Assembly (NCBI RefSeq): GCF_029227915.1
Contig: NC_079881.1
Location: 9,982,001-10,046,000 of the forward strand
Reading direction: 5' to 3'
DNA length: 64,000 nt
DNA from: Hydractinia symbiolongicarpus
Lineage: Eukaryota; Cnidaria; Hydrozoa; Anthoathecata; Hydractiniidae
Made by a program: the position numbers and the translations under genes. How positions within the stretch are numbered: position 1 is the first letter of the stretch; every line of letters begins with the position of its first letter. The notes under the pieces were generated by a model, which saw nothing but the letters and a program-made list of their open reading frames with translations, did no database searches and was not told the origin of the DNA. Positions 53,486 through 63,974 of the stretch are shown piece after piece.

Positions 53486-54010
53486 GATTCCGTTGTGTAG
53501 TGGTTATCACGTGCGCTTTACACGCGCAAGGTCCCCGGTTCGAGCCCGGGCGGAATCATTGATGTTTCCGCGAAGCGAACCTCGGAAGAGCCTCTGTAGG
53601 TTCCATGGTGTAATGGTTAGCACTCAGGACTCTGAATCCTGCGATCCGAGTTCAAGTCTCGGTGGAACCTGTGCCGTTATTTGTGCTCGGAAGCACCTAT
53701 TGGGCGTTTGGAAGCAACGGCACTTCAAATATTTTAGTCATTTGCAAGAAGACATTGTAATAACAACGTTCTTCTGAAATGCATCGGATTAGGGCACAGT
53801 GCCTTGTTAGCGCAGTAGGCAGCGCGTCAGTCTCATAATCTGAAGGTCGTGAGTTCGATCCTCACACCGGGCAAGGCTTTTAAAAGCCGCAGTGAATCAA
53901 ATTTTTGACGCCTATTACAAAACTAGCAACTCAACAATGATTTCGCCCGGGCTCGAACCGGGGACCTTGCGCGTGAGAAGCGCACGTGATAACCGCTACA
54001 CTACGGAATC
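53486..54010. tRNA. Unit 91: Val-TAC, Gln, Met, Val-body CTC(-)
   Basis: Val+ 53486-53558; Gln 53599-53670; Met 53801-53873; Val- 53938-54010. Adjacent near copy of unit 90. Confidence 0.88.
53938..54010 (-). tRNA. Val-body tRNA with CTC (Glu) anticodon
   Basis: Loop TTCTCAC with intact D, anticodon and T arms; one acceptor mismatch (A68 with C5). Among the better CTC copies. Confidence 0.84.
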
Positions 54011-54101
54011 CAATGAATTTTGGAACCGATGACGAAGGAAAGCAATACAAGGCTAAAATAGCTAGAGAAAAAAGCAAAAACATGTCGCTTGTTAGTTGCC
54101 A

Positions 54102-54627
54102 GATTCCGTAGTGTAGTGGTTATCACGTGTGCTTTACACGCGCACGGTCCCCGGTTCGAGCCCGGGCGGAATCATTGATGTTTCCGCGAAGCGAACCTCG
54201 GAAGAGCCTCTGTAGGTTCCATGGTGTATTGGTTAGCACTCAGGACTCTGAATCCTGCGATCCGAGTTCAAGTCTCGGTGGAACCTGGGCCGTTGTTTGT
54301 GCCTCGGAAGCACCTATTGGGCGTTTGAAAGCAACGGCACTTCAAATTTTTTAGTCATTTGCAAGAAGACATTGTAATAACAACGTTCTTCTGAAATGCA
54401 TCGGATTAGGGCACAGTGCCTTGTTAGCGCAGTAGGCAGCGCGTCAGTCTCATAATCTGAAGGTCGTGAGTTCGATCCTCACACAGGGCAAGGCTTTTTA
54501 AAGCCGCAGTGAATCAAATGTTTGACGCCTATTACAAAACTAGCAACTCAACAATGATTCCGCCCGGGCTCGAACCGGGGACCTTGCGCGTGTGAAGCGC
54601 ACGTGATAACCGCTACACTACGGAATC
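54102..54627. tRNA. Unit 92: Val-TAC, Gln, Met, Val-CAC(-)
   Basis: Val+ 54102-54174 (T29 changes the anticodon stem); Gln 54215-54286 (GTGTATTGG); Met 54418-54490; Val- 54555-54627. Confidence 0.85.
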
Positions 54628-54718
54628 CAATGAATTTTGGAACCGATAACGAAGGAAAGCAATACAAGGCTAAAATAGCTAGAGAAAAAAGCAAAAACAT
54701 GTCGCTTGTTAGTTGCCA

Positions 54719-55244
54719 GATTCCGTAGTGTAGTGCTTATCACGTGCGCTTTACACGCGCAAGGTCCCCGGTTCGAGCCCGGGCGGAAGCATTGATGTTT
54801 CCGCGAAGCGAACCTCGGAAGAACCTCTGTAGGTTCCATGGTGTAATGGTTAGCACTCAGGACTCTGAATCTTGCGATCCGAGTTCAAGTCTCGGTGGAA
54901 CCTGGGCCGTTATTTGTGCCTCGGAAGCACCTATTGGGCGTTTGGAAGCAACGGCACTTCAAATATTTTAGTCATTTGCAAGAAGACATTGTAATAACAA
55001 GGTTCTTCTGAAATGCATCGGATTAGGGCACAGTGCCTTGTTAGCGCAGTAGGCAACGGGTCAGTCTCATAATCTGAAGGTCGTGAGTTCGATCCTCACA
55101 CAGGGCAAGGCTTTTAAAAGCCGCAGTGAATCAAATGTTTGACGCCTATTACAAAACTAGCAACTCAACAATGATTCCGCCCGGGCTCGAAGCGGGGACC
55201 TTGCGCGTGTGAAGCGCACGTGATAACTGCTACATTACGGAATG
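54719..55244. tRNA. Unit 93: Val-TAC, Gln, Met, Val-CAC(-)
   Basis: Val+ 54719-54791 (3' end CGGAAGCA); Gln 54832-54903; Met 55035-55107 (GGCAACGGGTC); Val- 55172-55244. Confidence 0.84.
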
Positions 55245-55335
55245 CAATGAATTTTGGAACCTATGACGAAGGAAAGCAATACAAGGCTAAAATAGCTAGA
55301 GAAAAAAGCAAAAACATGTCGCTTTTTAGTTGCCA

Positions 55336-55861
55336 GATTCCGTAGTGTACTGGTTATCACGTACGCTTAACACGCGCAAGGTCCCCGGTTCGAGCCCAGG
55401 CGGAATCATTGATGTTTCCGAGAAGCGAACCTCGGAAGAGCCTCTGTAGGTTCCATGGTGTAATGGTTATCACTCAGGACTCTGAATCCTGCGATCCGAG
55501 TTCAAGTCTCGGTGGAACCTGTGCTGTTATTTGTGCCTCGGAAGCACCTATTGGGCGTGTGGAAGCAACGGCACTTCAAATATTTTAGTCATTTGCAAGA
55601 AGACATTGTAATAACAACGTTCTTCTGAAATGCATCGGATTAGGGCACAGTGCCTTGTTAGCGCAGTAGGCAGCGCGTCAGTCTCATAATTTGAAGGTCG
55701 TGAGTCCGATCTTCACACAGGGCAAGGGTTTTAAAAGCCGCAGTGAATCAAATGTTTGACGCCTATTACAAAACTAGCAACTCAACAATGATTCCGCCCG
55801 GGCTCGAACCGGGGACCTTGCGCGTGTGAAGCGCACGTGATAACCGCTACACTACGGAATC
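55336..55861. tRNA. Unit 94: Val-AAC (weak), Gln, Met, Val-CAC(-)
   Basis: Val+ 55336-55408; Gln 55449-55520; Met 55652-55724 (T40 wobble); Val- 55789-55861. The Met terminator is GGGTTTTAAAAGCC. Confidence 0.83.
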
Positions 55862-55952
55862 CAATGAATTTTGTAACCTATGATGAAGGAAAGCAATACA
55901 AGGCTAAAATAGCTAGAGAAAAAAGCAAAAACATGTCGCTTGTTAGTTGCCA

Positions 55953-56478
55953 GATTCCGTAGTGTAGTGGTTATCACGTGCGCTTTACACGCGCAAGGTC
56001 CCCGGTTCGAGCCCGGGCGGAATCATTGATTTTTCCGCGAAGCGAACCTCGGAAAAGCCTCTGTAGGTTCCATGGTGTAATGGTTAGCACTCAGGACTCT
56101 GAATCTTGCGATCCGAGTTCAAGTCTTGGTGGAACCTGGGCCGTTATTTGTGCCTCGGAAGCACCTATTGGGCGTTTAGAAGCAACGGCACTTCAAATAT
56201 TTTAGTCATTTGCAAGAAGACATTGTAATAACAACGTTCTTCTGAAATGCATCGGATTAGGGCACAGTGCCTTGTTAGCGCAGTAGGCAACGGGTCAGTC
56301 TCATAATCTGAAGGTTGTGAGTTCGATCCTCCCACAGGGCAAGGCTTTTAAAAGCCGCAGTGAATCAAATGTTTGACGCCTATTACAAAACTAGCAACTC
56401 AACAATGATTCCGCCCGGGCTCGAACCGGGGACCTTGCGCGTGTGAAGCGCACGAGATAACTGCTACATTACGGAATC
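55953..56478. tRNA. Unit 95: Val-TAC, Gln, Met, Val-CAC(-)
   Basis: Val+ 55953-56025, followed by TTGATTTTTCC: a T5 appears between Val+ and Gln, the only such case I noticed. Gln 56066-56137; Met 56269-56341; Val- 56406-56478. Confidence 0.86.
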
Positions 56479-56569
56479 CAATGAATTTTGTAACCTATGA
56501 CAAAGGAAAGCAATACAAGGCTAAAATAGCTAGAGAAAAAAGCAAAAACATGTCGCTTTTTAGTTGCCA

Positions 56570-57095
56570 GATTGCGTAGTGTACTGGTTATCACGTGCGC
56601 TTAACACGCGCAAGGTCCCCGGTTCGAGCCCGGGCGGAATCATTGATGTTTCCGAGAAGCGATCCTCGGAAGAGCCTCTGTAGGTTCCATGGTGTAATGG
56701 TTATCACTCAGGACTCTAAATCCTGCGATCCGAATCCAAGTCTCGGTGGAACCTGTGCCGTTATTTGTGCCTCGAAAGCACCTATTGGGCGTGTGGAAGC
56801 AACGGCACTTCAAATATTTTAGTCATTTGCAAGAAGACATTGTAATAACAACGTTCTTCTGAAATGCATCGGATTAGGGCACAGTGCCTTGTTAGCGCAG
56901 TAGGCAGCGCGTCAGTCTCATAATCTGAAGGTCGTGAGTTCGATCCTCACAGAGGGCAAGGCTTTTAAAAGCCGCAGTGAATCAAATGTTTGAAGCCTAT
57001 TACAAAACTAGCAACTCAACAATGATTCCGCCCGGGCTCGAACCTGGGACCTTGCGCGTGTGAAGCGCACGTGATAACCGCTACACTACGGAATC
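56570..57095. tRNA. Unit 96: Val-AAC, Gln-body CTA (B-box damage), Met, Val-CAC(-)
   Basis: Val+ 56570-56642 (GATTGCG); Gln-type 56683-56754; Met 56886-56958 (AGAGGGCA end); Val- 57023-57095. Confidence 0.82.
56683..56754 (+). pseudogene. Gln-body gene with CTA anticodon and damaged B box
   Basis: The loop is CTCTAAA, but the T arm reads CCGAATCCAAG (G53 to A, T55 to C), breaking a T-stem pair and the B box. Probably inactive. Confidence 0.75.
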
Positions 57096-57186
57096 CAATG
57101 AATTTTGGAACCTATGACGAAGGAAAGCAATACAAGGCTAAAATAGCTAGAGAAAAAAGCAAAAACATGTCGCTTGTTAGTTGCCA

Positions 57187-57712
57187 GATTCCGTAGTGTA
57201 GTTGTTATCACGTGCGCTTAACACGCGCAAGGTCCCCGGTTCGAGCCCAGGCGGAATCATTGATGTTTCCGAGAAGCGATCCTCGGAAGAGCCTCTGTAG
57301 GTTCCATGGTGTAATGGTTATCACTCAGGACTCTAAATCCTGCGATCCGAATCCAAGTCTCGGTGGAACCTGTGCCGTTATTTGTGCCTCGAAAGCACCT
57401 ATTGGGCGTGTGGAAGCAACGGCACTTCAAATATTTTAGTCATTTGCAAGAAGACATTGTAATAACAACGTTCTTCTGAAATGCATCGGATTAGGGCACA
57501 GTGCCTTGTTAGAGCAGTAGGCAGCGCGTCAGTCTCATAATCTGAAGGTCGTGAGTTCGATCCTCACAAAGGGCAAGGCTTTTAAAAGCCGCAGTGAATC
57601 AAATGTTTGAAGCCTATTACAAAACTAGCAACTCAACAATGATTCCGCCCGGGCTCGAACCTGGGACGTTGCGCGTGTGAAGCGCACGTGATAACCGCTA
57701 CACTACGGAATC
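57187..57712. tRNA. Unit 97: Val-AAC, Gln-body CTA (B-box damage), Met, Val-CAC(-)
   Basis: Val+ 57187-57259 (GTTGTTATC D loop); Gln-type 57300-57371; Met 57503-57575 (TTAGAGCAG A box); Val- 57640-57712. Confidence 0.82.
57300..57371 (+). pseudogene. Gln-body gene with CTA anticodon and damaged B box
   Basis: Copy of 56683, one unit later, with the same lesions. Confidence 0.75.
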
Positions 57713-57803
57713 CAATGATTTTTGGAACCTATGACGAAGGAAAGCAATACAAGGCTAAAATAGCTACAGAAAAAAGCAAAAACATGTCGCTTGTTAGGTG
57801 CCA

Positions 57804-58328
57804 GATTCCGTTGTGTAGTGGTTATCACGTGCGCTTTACACGCGCAAGGTCCCCGGTTCGAGCCCGGGCGGAATCATTGATGTTTCCGCGAAGCGAACCT
57901 CGGAAGAGCCTCTGTAGGTTCCATGGTGTAATGGTTAGCACTCAGGACTCTGAATCCTGCGATCCGAGTTCAAGTCTTGGTGGAACCTGTGCCGTTATTT
58001 GTGCTCGGAAGCACCTATTGGGCGTTTGGAAGCAACGGTACTTCAAATATTTTAGTCATTTGCAAGAAGACATTGTAATAACAACGTTCTTCTGAAATGC
58101 ATCGGATTAGGGCACAGTGCCTTGTTAGCGCAGTAGGCAGCGCGTCAGTCTCATAATCTGAAGGTCGTGAGTTCGATCCTCACACCGGGCAAGGCTTTTA
58201 AAAGCCGCAGTGAATCAAATTTTTGACGCCTATTACAAAACTAGCAACTCAACAATGATTCCGCCCGGGCTCGAACCGGGGACCTTGCGCGTGTGAAGCG
58301 CACGTGATAACCGCTACACTACGGAATC
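57804..58328. tRNA. Unit 98: Val-TAC, Gln, Met, Val-CAC(-)
   Basis: Val+ 57804-57876; Gln 57917-57988; Met 58119-58191; Val- 58256-58328. Last Val-TAC in the window. Confidence 0.89.
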
Positions 58329-58419
58329 CAATGAATTTTGGAACCTATGACGAAGGAAAGCAATACAAGGCTAAAATAGCTAGAGAAAAAAGCAAAAACA
58401 TGTCGCTTGTTAGTTGCCA

Positions 58420-58945
58420 GATTCCGTTGTGTAGTTGTTATCACGTGCGCTTAACACATGCAAGGTCCCCCGTTCGAGCCCGGGCGGAATCATTGATGTT
58501 TCCGCGAAGCGAACCTCGGAAGAGCCTCTGTAGGTTCCATGGTGTAATGGTTAGCACTCAGGACTCTGAATCCTGCGATCCAAGTTCAAGTCTCGGTGGA
58601 ACCTGTGCCGTTATTTGTGCCTCGGAAGCACCTATTGGGCGTTTGGAAGCAACCGCACTTCAAATATTTTAGTCATTTGCAAGAAGACATTGTAATAACA
58701 ACGTTCTTCAGAAATGCATCGGATTAGGGCACAGTGCCTTGTTAGCGCAGTAGGCAGCGCGTCAGTCTCATAATCTGAAGGTCGTGAGTTCGATCCTCAC
58801 ACCGGGCAAGGCTTTTAAAAGCCGCAGTGAATCTAATGTTTGACGCCTATTACAAAACTAGCAACTCAACAATGATTCCGCCCGGGCTAGAACCGGGGAC
58901 CTTGCGCGTGTGGAGCGCACGTGATAACCGCTACACTACGGAATC
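58420..58945. tRNA. Unit 99: Val-AAC, Gln, Met, Val-CAC(-)
   Basis: Val+ 58420-58492 (A39 mismatch, CCCCCGTTCG); Gln 58533-58604; Met 58736-58808; Val- 58873-58945 (loop TCCACAC, T33 to C; GGCTAGAACC). Confidence 0.82.
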
Positions 58946-59036
58946 CAATGAATTTTGGAACCTATGACGAAGGAAAGCAATACAAAGCTAGAATAGCTAG
59001 AGAAAAAAGCAAAAAAATGTCGCTTGTTAGTTTCCA

Positions 59037-59562
59037 GATTCCGTAGTGTAGTGGTTATCACGTGCGCTTAACACGCGCAAGGTCCCCGGTTCGAGCCCGG
59101 GCGGAATCATTGATGTTTCCGCGATGCGAACTTCGGAAGAGCCTCTGTAGGTTCCATGGTGTAATGGTTAGCACTCAGGACTCTGAATCCTGCGATCCTA
59201 GTTCAAGTCTCGGAGGAACCTGTGCCGTTAGTTGTGCCTCGGAAGCACCTATTGGGCGTTTGGAAGCAACGGCACTTCAAATATTTTAGTCATTTGCAAG
59301 AAGACATTGTAATAACAGCGTTCTTCTGAAATGCATCGGACTAGGGCACAGTGCCTTGTTACTGCAGTAGGCAGCGTGTCAGTCTCATAATCTGAAGGTC
59401 GTGAGTTCGATCCTCACACAGGGCAAGGCTTTTAAAAGCCGCAGTGAATCAAATGTTTGACGCCTATTACAAAACTAGCAACTCAACAATGATTCCGCCC
59501 GGGCTCGAACCGGGGACCTTGGGCGTGTGAAGCGCACGTGATAACCGCTACACTACGAAATC
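59037..59562. tRNA. Unit 100: Val-AAC, Gln, Met variant, Val-CAC(-)
   Basis: Val+ 59037-59109; Gln 59150-59221; Met 59353-59425 (D stem CTGC/GCGT, weak); Val- 59490-59562. Confidence 0.84.
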
Positions 59563-59653
59563 CAATGAATTTTGGAACCGATGACGAAGGAAGGCAATAC
59601 AAGGCTAAAATAGCTAGAGAAAAAAGCAAAAACATGTCGCTTGTTAGTTGCCA

Positions 59654-60179
59654 GTTTCCGTAGTGTAGTGGTTATCACATGCGCTTAACACGCGCAAGGT
59701 CCCCGGTTCGAGCCCGGGCGGAATCATTGATGTTTCTGCGAAGCGAACCTCGGAAGAGCCTCTGTAGGTTCCATGGTGTAATGGTTAGCACTCAGGACTC
59801 TGAATCCTGCGATCCGAGTTCAAGTCTCGGTGGAACCTGTGCCGTTAGTTGTGCCTCGGAAGCACCTATTGGGCGTTTGGAAGCAACGGCACTTGAAATA
59901 TTTTAGTCATTTGAAAGAAGACATTGTAATAACAACGTTCTTCTGAAATGCATCGGACTAGGGCACAGTGCCTTGTTACTGCAGTAGGCAGCGTGTCAGT
60001 CTCATAATCTGAAGGTCGTGAGTTCGATCCTCACACAGGGCAAGGCTTTTAAAAGCCGCAGTGAATCAAATGTTTGACGCCTATTACAAAACTAGCAACT
60101 CAACAATGATTCCGCCCGGGCTCGAACCGGGGACCTTGGGCGTGTGAAGCGCACGTAATAACCGCTACACTACGGAATC
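59654..60179. tRNA. Unit 101: Val-AAC, Gln, Met variant, Val-CAC(-)
   Basis: Val+ 59654-59726 (GTTTCCG, A26); Gln 59767-59838; Met 59970-60042 (as unit 100); Val- 60107-60179. Confidence 0.84.
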
Positions 60180-60270
60180 CAATGAATTTTGGAACTGATG
60201 ACGAAGGAAAGCAATACAAGGCTAAAATAGCTAGAGAAAAAAGCAAAAACATGTCGCTTGTTAGTTGCCA

Positions 60271-60797
60271 GATTCCGTAGTGTAGTGGTTATCACTTGCG
60301 CTTAACACGCGCAAGGTCACCGGTTCGAGCCCAGGCGGGATAATTGATGTTCCCGCGAAGCGAACCTCGGAAGAGCCTCTGTAGGTTCCATGGTGTGATG
60401 GTTAGCACTCAGGACTCTGAATCCTGCGATAAGAGTTCAAATCTCGGTGGAACTTGTGCCGTTATTTGTGCCTCGGAAGCACCTATTGGGCGTTTGGAAG
60501 CAACGGCACTTCAAATATTTTAGTTATTTGCAAGAAGACATTGTAATAAACAACGTTCTTCTGAAATGCATCAGATTAGGGCGCAGTGCCTTGTTAGCGC
60601 AGTAGGCAGCGCGTCAGTCTCATGATCTGAAGGCCGTGAGTTCGATCCTCACACAGGGCAAGGCTTTTAAAAGCCGCAGTGAATCAAAAGTTTGACGCCT
60701 ATTACAGAACTAGCAACTCAACAATGATTCCGCCCGGGCTCGAACCGGGGACCTTGCGCGTGTGAAGCGCACGTGATAACCGCTACACTACGGAATC
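60271..60797. tRNA. Unit 102: Val-AAC (weak), Gln, Met (G37), Val-CAC(-)
   Basis: Val+ 60271-60343 (GCGGGATAA end); Gln 60384-60455 (GTGTGATGG, GATAAGAG); Met 60588-60660; Val- 60725-60797. One base is inserted in the Gln-Met spacer. Confidence 0.8.
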
Positions 60798-60888
60798 CAA
60801 TGAATTTTGGAACCTATGACGAAGGAAAGTAATACAAGGCTAAAATAGCTAGAGGTAAAAGCAAAAACATGTCGCTTTTTAGTTGCCA

Positions 60889-61414
60889 GATTCCGTAGTG
60901 TAGTGGTTATCACATGCGCTTAACACGCGCAAGGTCCCCGGTTCGAGCCCGGGCGGAATCATTGATGTTTCCGCGAAGCGAACCTCGGAAGAGCCTCTGT
61001 AGGTTCCATGGTGTAATGGTTAGCACTCAGGACTCTGAATCCTGCGATCCGAGTTCAAGTCTCCGTGGAACCTGTGCCACTAGTTGTGCCTCGGAAGCAC
61101 TTATTGGGCGTTTGGAAGCAACGGCACCTGAAATATTTTAGTCATTTGCAAGAAGACATTGTAATAACAACGTTCTTCTGAAATGCATCGGACTAGGGCA
61201 CAGTGCCTTGTTACTGCAGTAGGCAGCGTGTCAGTCTCATAATCTGAAGGTCGTGAGTTCGATCCTCACACAGGGCAAGGCTTTTAAAAGCCGCAGTGAA
61301 TCAAATGTTTGACGCCTATTACAAAACTAGCAACTCAACAATGATTCCGCCCGGGCTCGAACCGGGGACCTTGCGCGTGTGAAGCGCACGTGATAACCGC
61401 TACACTACGAAATC
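60889..61414. tRNA. Unit 103: Val-AAC, Gln, Met variant, Val-CAC(-)
   Basis: Val+ 60889-60961; Gln 61002-61073 (CTCCGTGG); Met 61205-61277; Val- 61342-61414. Confidence 0.84.
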
Positions 61415-61505
61415 CAATGAATTTTGGAACGGATGACGAAGGAAAGCAATACAAGGCTAAAATAGCTAGAGAAAAAAGCAAAAACATGTCGCTTGTTAGT
61501 TGCCA

Positions 61506-62031
61506 GTTTCCGTAGTGTAGTGGTTATCACATGCGCTTAACACGCGCAAGGTCCCCGGTTCGAGCCCGGGCGGAATCATTGATGTTTCCGCGAAGCGAAC
61601 CTCGGAAGAGCCTCTGTAGGTTCCATGGTGTAATGGTTAGCACTCAGGACTCTGAATCCTGCGATCCGAGTTCAAGTCTCGGTGGAACCTGTGCCGTTAG
61701 TTGTGCCTCGGAAGCACCTATTGGGCGTTTGGAAGCAACGGCACTTGAAATATTTTAGTCATTTGAAAGAAGACATTGTAATAACAACGTTCTTCTGAAA
61801 TGCATCGGATTAGGGCACAGTGCCTTGTTAGCGCAGTAGGCAGCGCGTCAGTCTCATGATCTGAAGGCTGTGAGTTCGATCCTCACACAGGGCAAGGCTT
61901 TTAAAAGCCGCAGTGAATCAAATGTTTGACGCCTATTACAAAACTAGCAACTCAACAATGATTCCGCCCGGGCTCGAACCGGGGACCTTGGGCGTGTGAA
62001 GCGCACGTGATAACCGCTACACTACGGAATC
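61506..62031. tRNA. Unit 104: Val-AAC, Gln, Met (G37), Val-CAC(-)
   Basis: Val+ 61506-61578 (GTTTCCG); Gln 61619-61690; Met 61822-61894; Val- 61959-62031. Confidence 0.85.
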
Positions 62032-62122
62032 CAATGAATTTTGGAACCGATGACGAAGGAAAGCAATACAAGGCTAAAATAGCTAGAGAAAAAAGCAAAA
62101 ACATGTCGCTTGTTAGTTGCCA

Positions 62123-62649
62123 GATTCCGTAGTGTAGTGGTTATCACTTGCGCTTAACACGCGCAAGGTCACCGGTTCGAGCCCAGGCGGGATAATTGAT
62201 GTTCCCGCGAAGCGAACCTCGGAAGAGCCTCTGTAGGTTCCATGGTGTGATGGTTAGCACTCAGGACTCTGAATCCTGCGATCAGAGTTCAAATCTCGGT
62301 GGAACCTGTGCCGTTATTTGTGCCTCGGAAGCACCTATTGGGCGTTTGGAAGCAACGGCACTTCAAATATTTTAGTCATTTGCAAGAAGACATTGTAATA
62401 AACAACGTTCTTCTGAAATGCATCAGATTAGGGCACAGTGCCTTGTTAGCGCAGTAGGCAGCGCGTCAGTCTCATGATCTGAAGGCCGTGAGTTCGATCC
62501 TCACACAGGGCAAGGCTTTTAAAAGCCGCAGTGAATCAAAAGTTTGACGCCTATTACAGAACTAGCAACTCAACAATGATTCCGCCCGGGCTCGAACCGG
62601 GGACCTTGCGCGTGTGAAGCGCACGTGATAACCGCTACACTACGGAATC
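62123..62649. tRNA. Unit 105: Val-AAC (weak), Gln, Met (G37), Val-CAC(-)
   Basis: Val+ 62123-62195; Gln 62236-62307; Met 62440-62512; Val- 62577-62649. Copy of unit 102, 1,852 bp away. Confidence 0.81.
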
Positions 62650-62740
62650 CAATGAATTTTGGAACCTATGACGAAGGAAAGTAATACAAGGCTAAAATAG
62701 CTAGAGGTAAAAGCAAAAACATGTCGCTTTTTAGTTGCCA

Positions 62741-63266
62741 GATTCCGTAGTGTAGTGGTTATCACGTGCGCTTAACACGCGCAAGGTCCCCGGTTCGAGC
62801 CCGGGCGGAATCATTGATGTTTCCGCGATGCGAACTTTGGAAGAGCCTCTGTAGGTTCCATGGTGTAATGGTTAGCACTCAGGACTCTGAATCCTGCGAT
62901 CCTAGTTCAAGTCTCGGTGGAACCTGTGCCGTTAGTTGTGCCTCGGAAGCACCTATTGGGCGTTTGGAAGCAACGGCACTTCAAATATTTTAGTCATTTG
63001 CAAGAAGACATTGTAATAACAACGCTCTTCTGAAATGCATCGGACTAGGGCACAGTGCCTTGTTACTGCAGTAGGCAGCGTCTCAGTCTCATGATCTGAA
63101 GGCCGTGAGTTCGATCCTCACACAGGGCAAGGCTTTTAAAAGCCGCAGTGAATCAAATGTTTGACGCCTATTACAAAACTAGCAACTCAACAATGATTCC
63201 GCCCGTGCTCGAACCGGGGACCCTGGGCGTGTGAAGCGCACGTGATAACCGCTACACTACGAAATT
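62741..63266. tRNA. Unit 106: Val-AAC, Gln, Met (G37, weak D stem), Val-CAC(-)
   Basis: Val+ 62741-62813; Gln 62854-62925; Met 63057-63129; Val- 63194-63266. Confidence 0.83.
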
Positions 63267-63357
63267 CAATGAATTTTGGAACCGATGACGAAGGAAAGCA
63301 ATACAAGGCTAAAATAGCTAGAGAAAAAAACAAAAACATGTCGCTTGTTAGTTGCCA

Positions 63358-63883
63358 GTTTCCGTAGTGTAGTGGTTATCACATGCGCTTAACACGCGCA
63401 ATTTCCTCGGTTCGAGCCCGGGCGGAATCATTGATGTTTCCGCGAAGCGAACCTCGGAAGAGCCTCTGTAGGTTCCATGGTGTAATGGTTAGCACTCAGG
63501 ACTCTGAATCCTGCGATCCGAGTTCAATTCTCGGTGGAACCTGTGCCGTTAGTTGTGCCTCGGAAGCACCTATTGGGCGTTTGGAAGCAACGGCACTTGA
63601 AATATTTTAGTCATTTGAAAGAAGACATTGTAATAACAACGTTCTTCTGAAATGCATCGGATTAGGGCACAGTGCCTTGTTAGCGCAGTAGGCAGCGCGT
63701 CAGTCTCATGATCTGAAGGCCGTGAGTTCGATCCTCACACAGGGCAAGGCTTTTAAAAGCCGCAGTGAATCAAATGTTTGACGCCTATTACAAAACTAGC
63801 AACTCAACAATGATTCCGCCCGGGCTCGAACCGGGGACCTAGCGCGTGTGAAGCGCACGTGATAACCGCTACACTACGGAATC
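63358..63883. tRNA. Unit 107: Val-AAC, Gln, Met (G37), Val-CAC(-)
   Basis: Val+ 63358-63430 (GCAATTTCCTCGG in the T arm, damaged); Gln 63471-63542; Met 63674-63746; Val- 63811-63883. Confidence 0.82.
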
Positions 63884-63974
63884 AAATGAATTTTGGAACC
63901 TATGACGAAGGAAAGCAATACAAGGCTAAAATAGCTAGAGAAAAAAGCAAAAACATGTCGCTTTTTAGTTGCCA

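Larger units (their letters stand above)
60271..63129. repeat. Three-unit tandem duplication at right end (1,852 bp)
   Basis: Units 102-103 recur as 105-106, with the inserted A in the Gln-Met spacer and AGAGGTAAAAGC in the Val spacer. Confidence 0.8.

Noticed and set aside
59353-59425. Compensatory D-stem change in Met variants of units 100, 101, 103 and 106
   Set aside because: CTGC against GCGT gives one mismatch and one wobble, so it is not compensatory.
763-63610. Dozens of similar open frames of 62-135 codons, mostly on the plus strand, starting at GTG or ATG
   Set aside because: They run through the tRNA genes themselves and recur only because the DNA repeats. Their residues follow tRNA changes (for example TTT or TTA at anticodon position 34). 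There is no protein signature.
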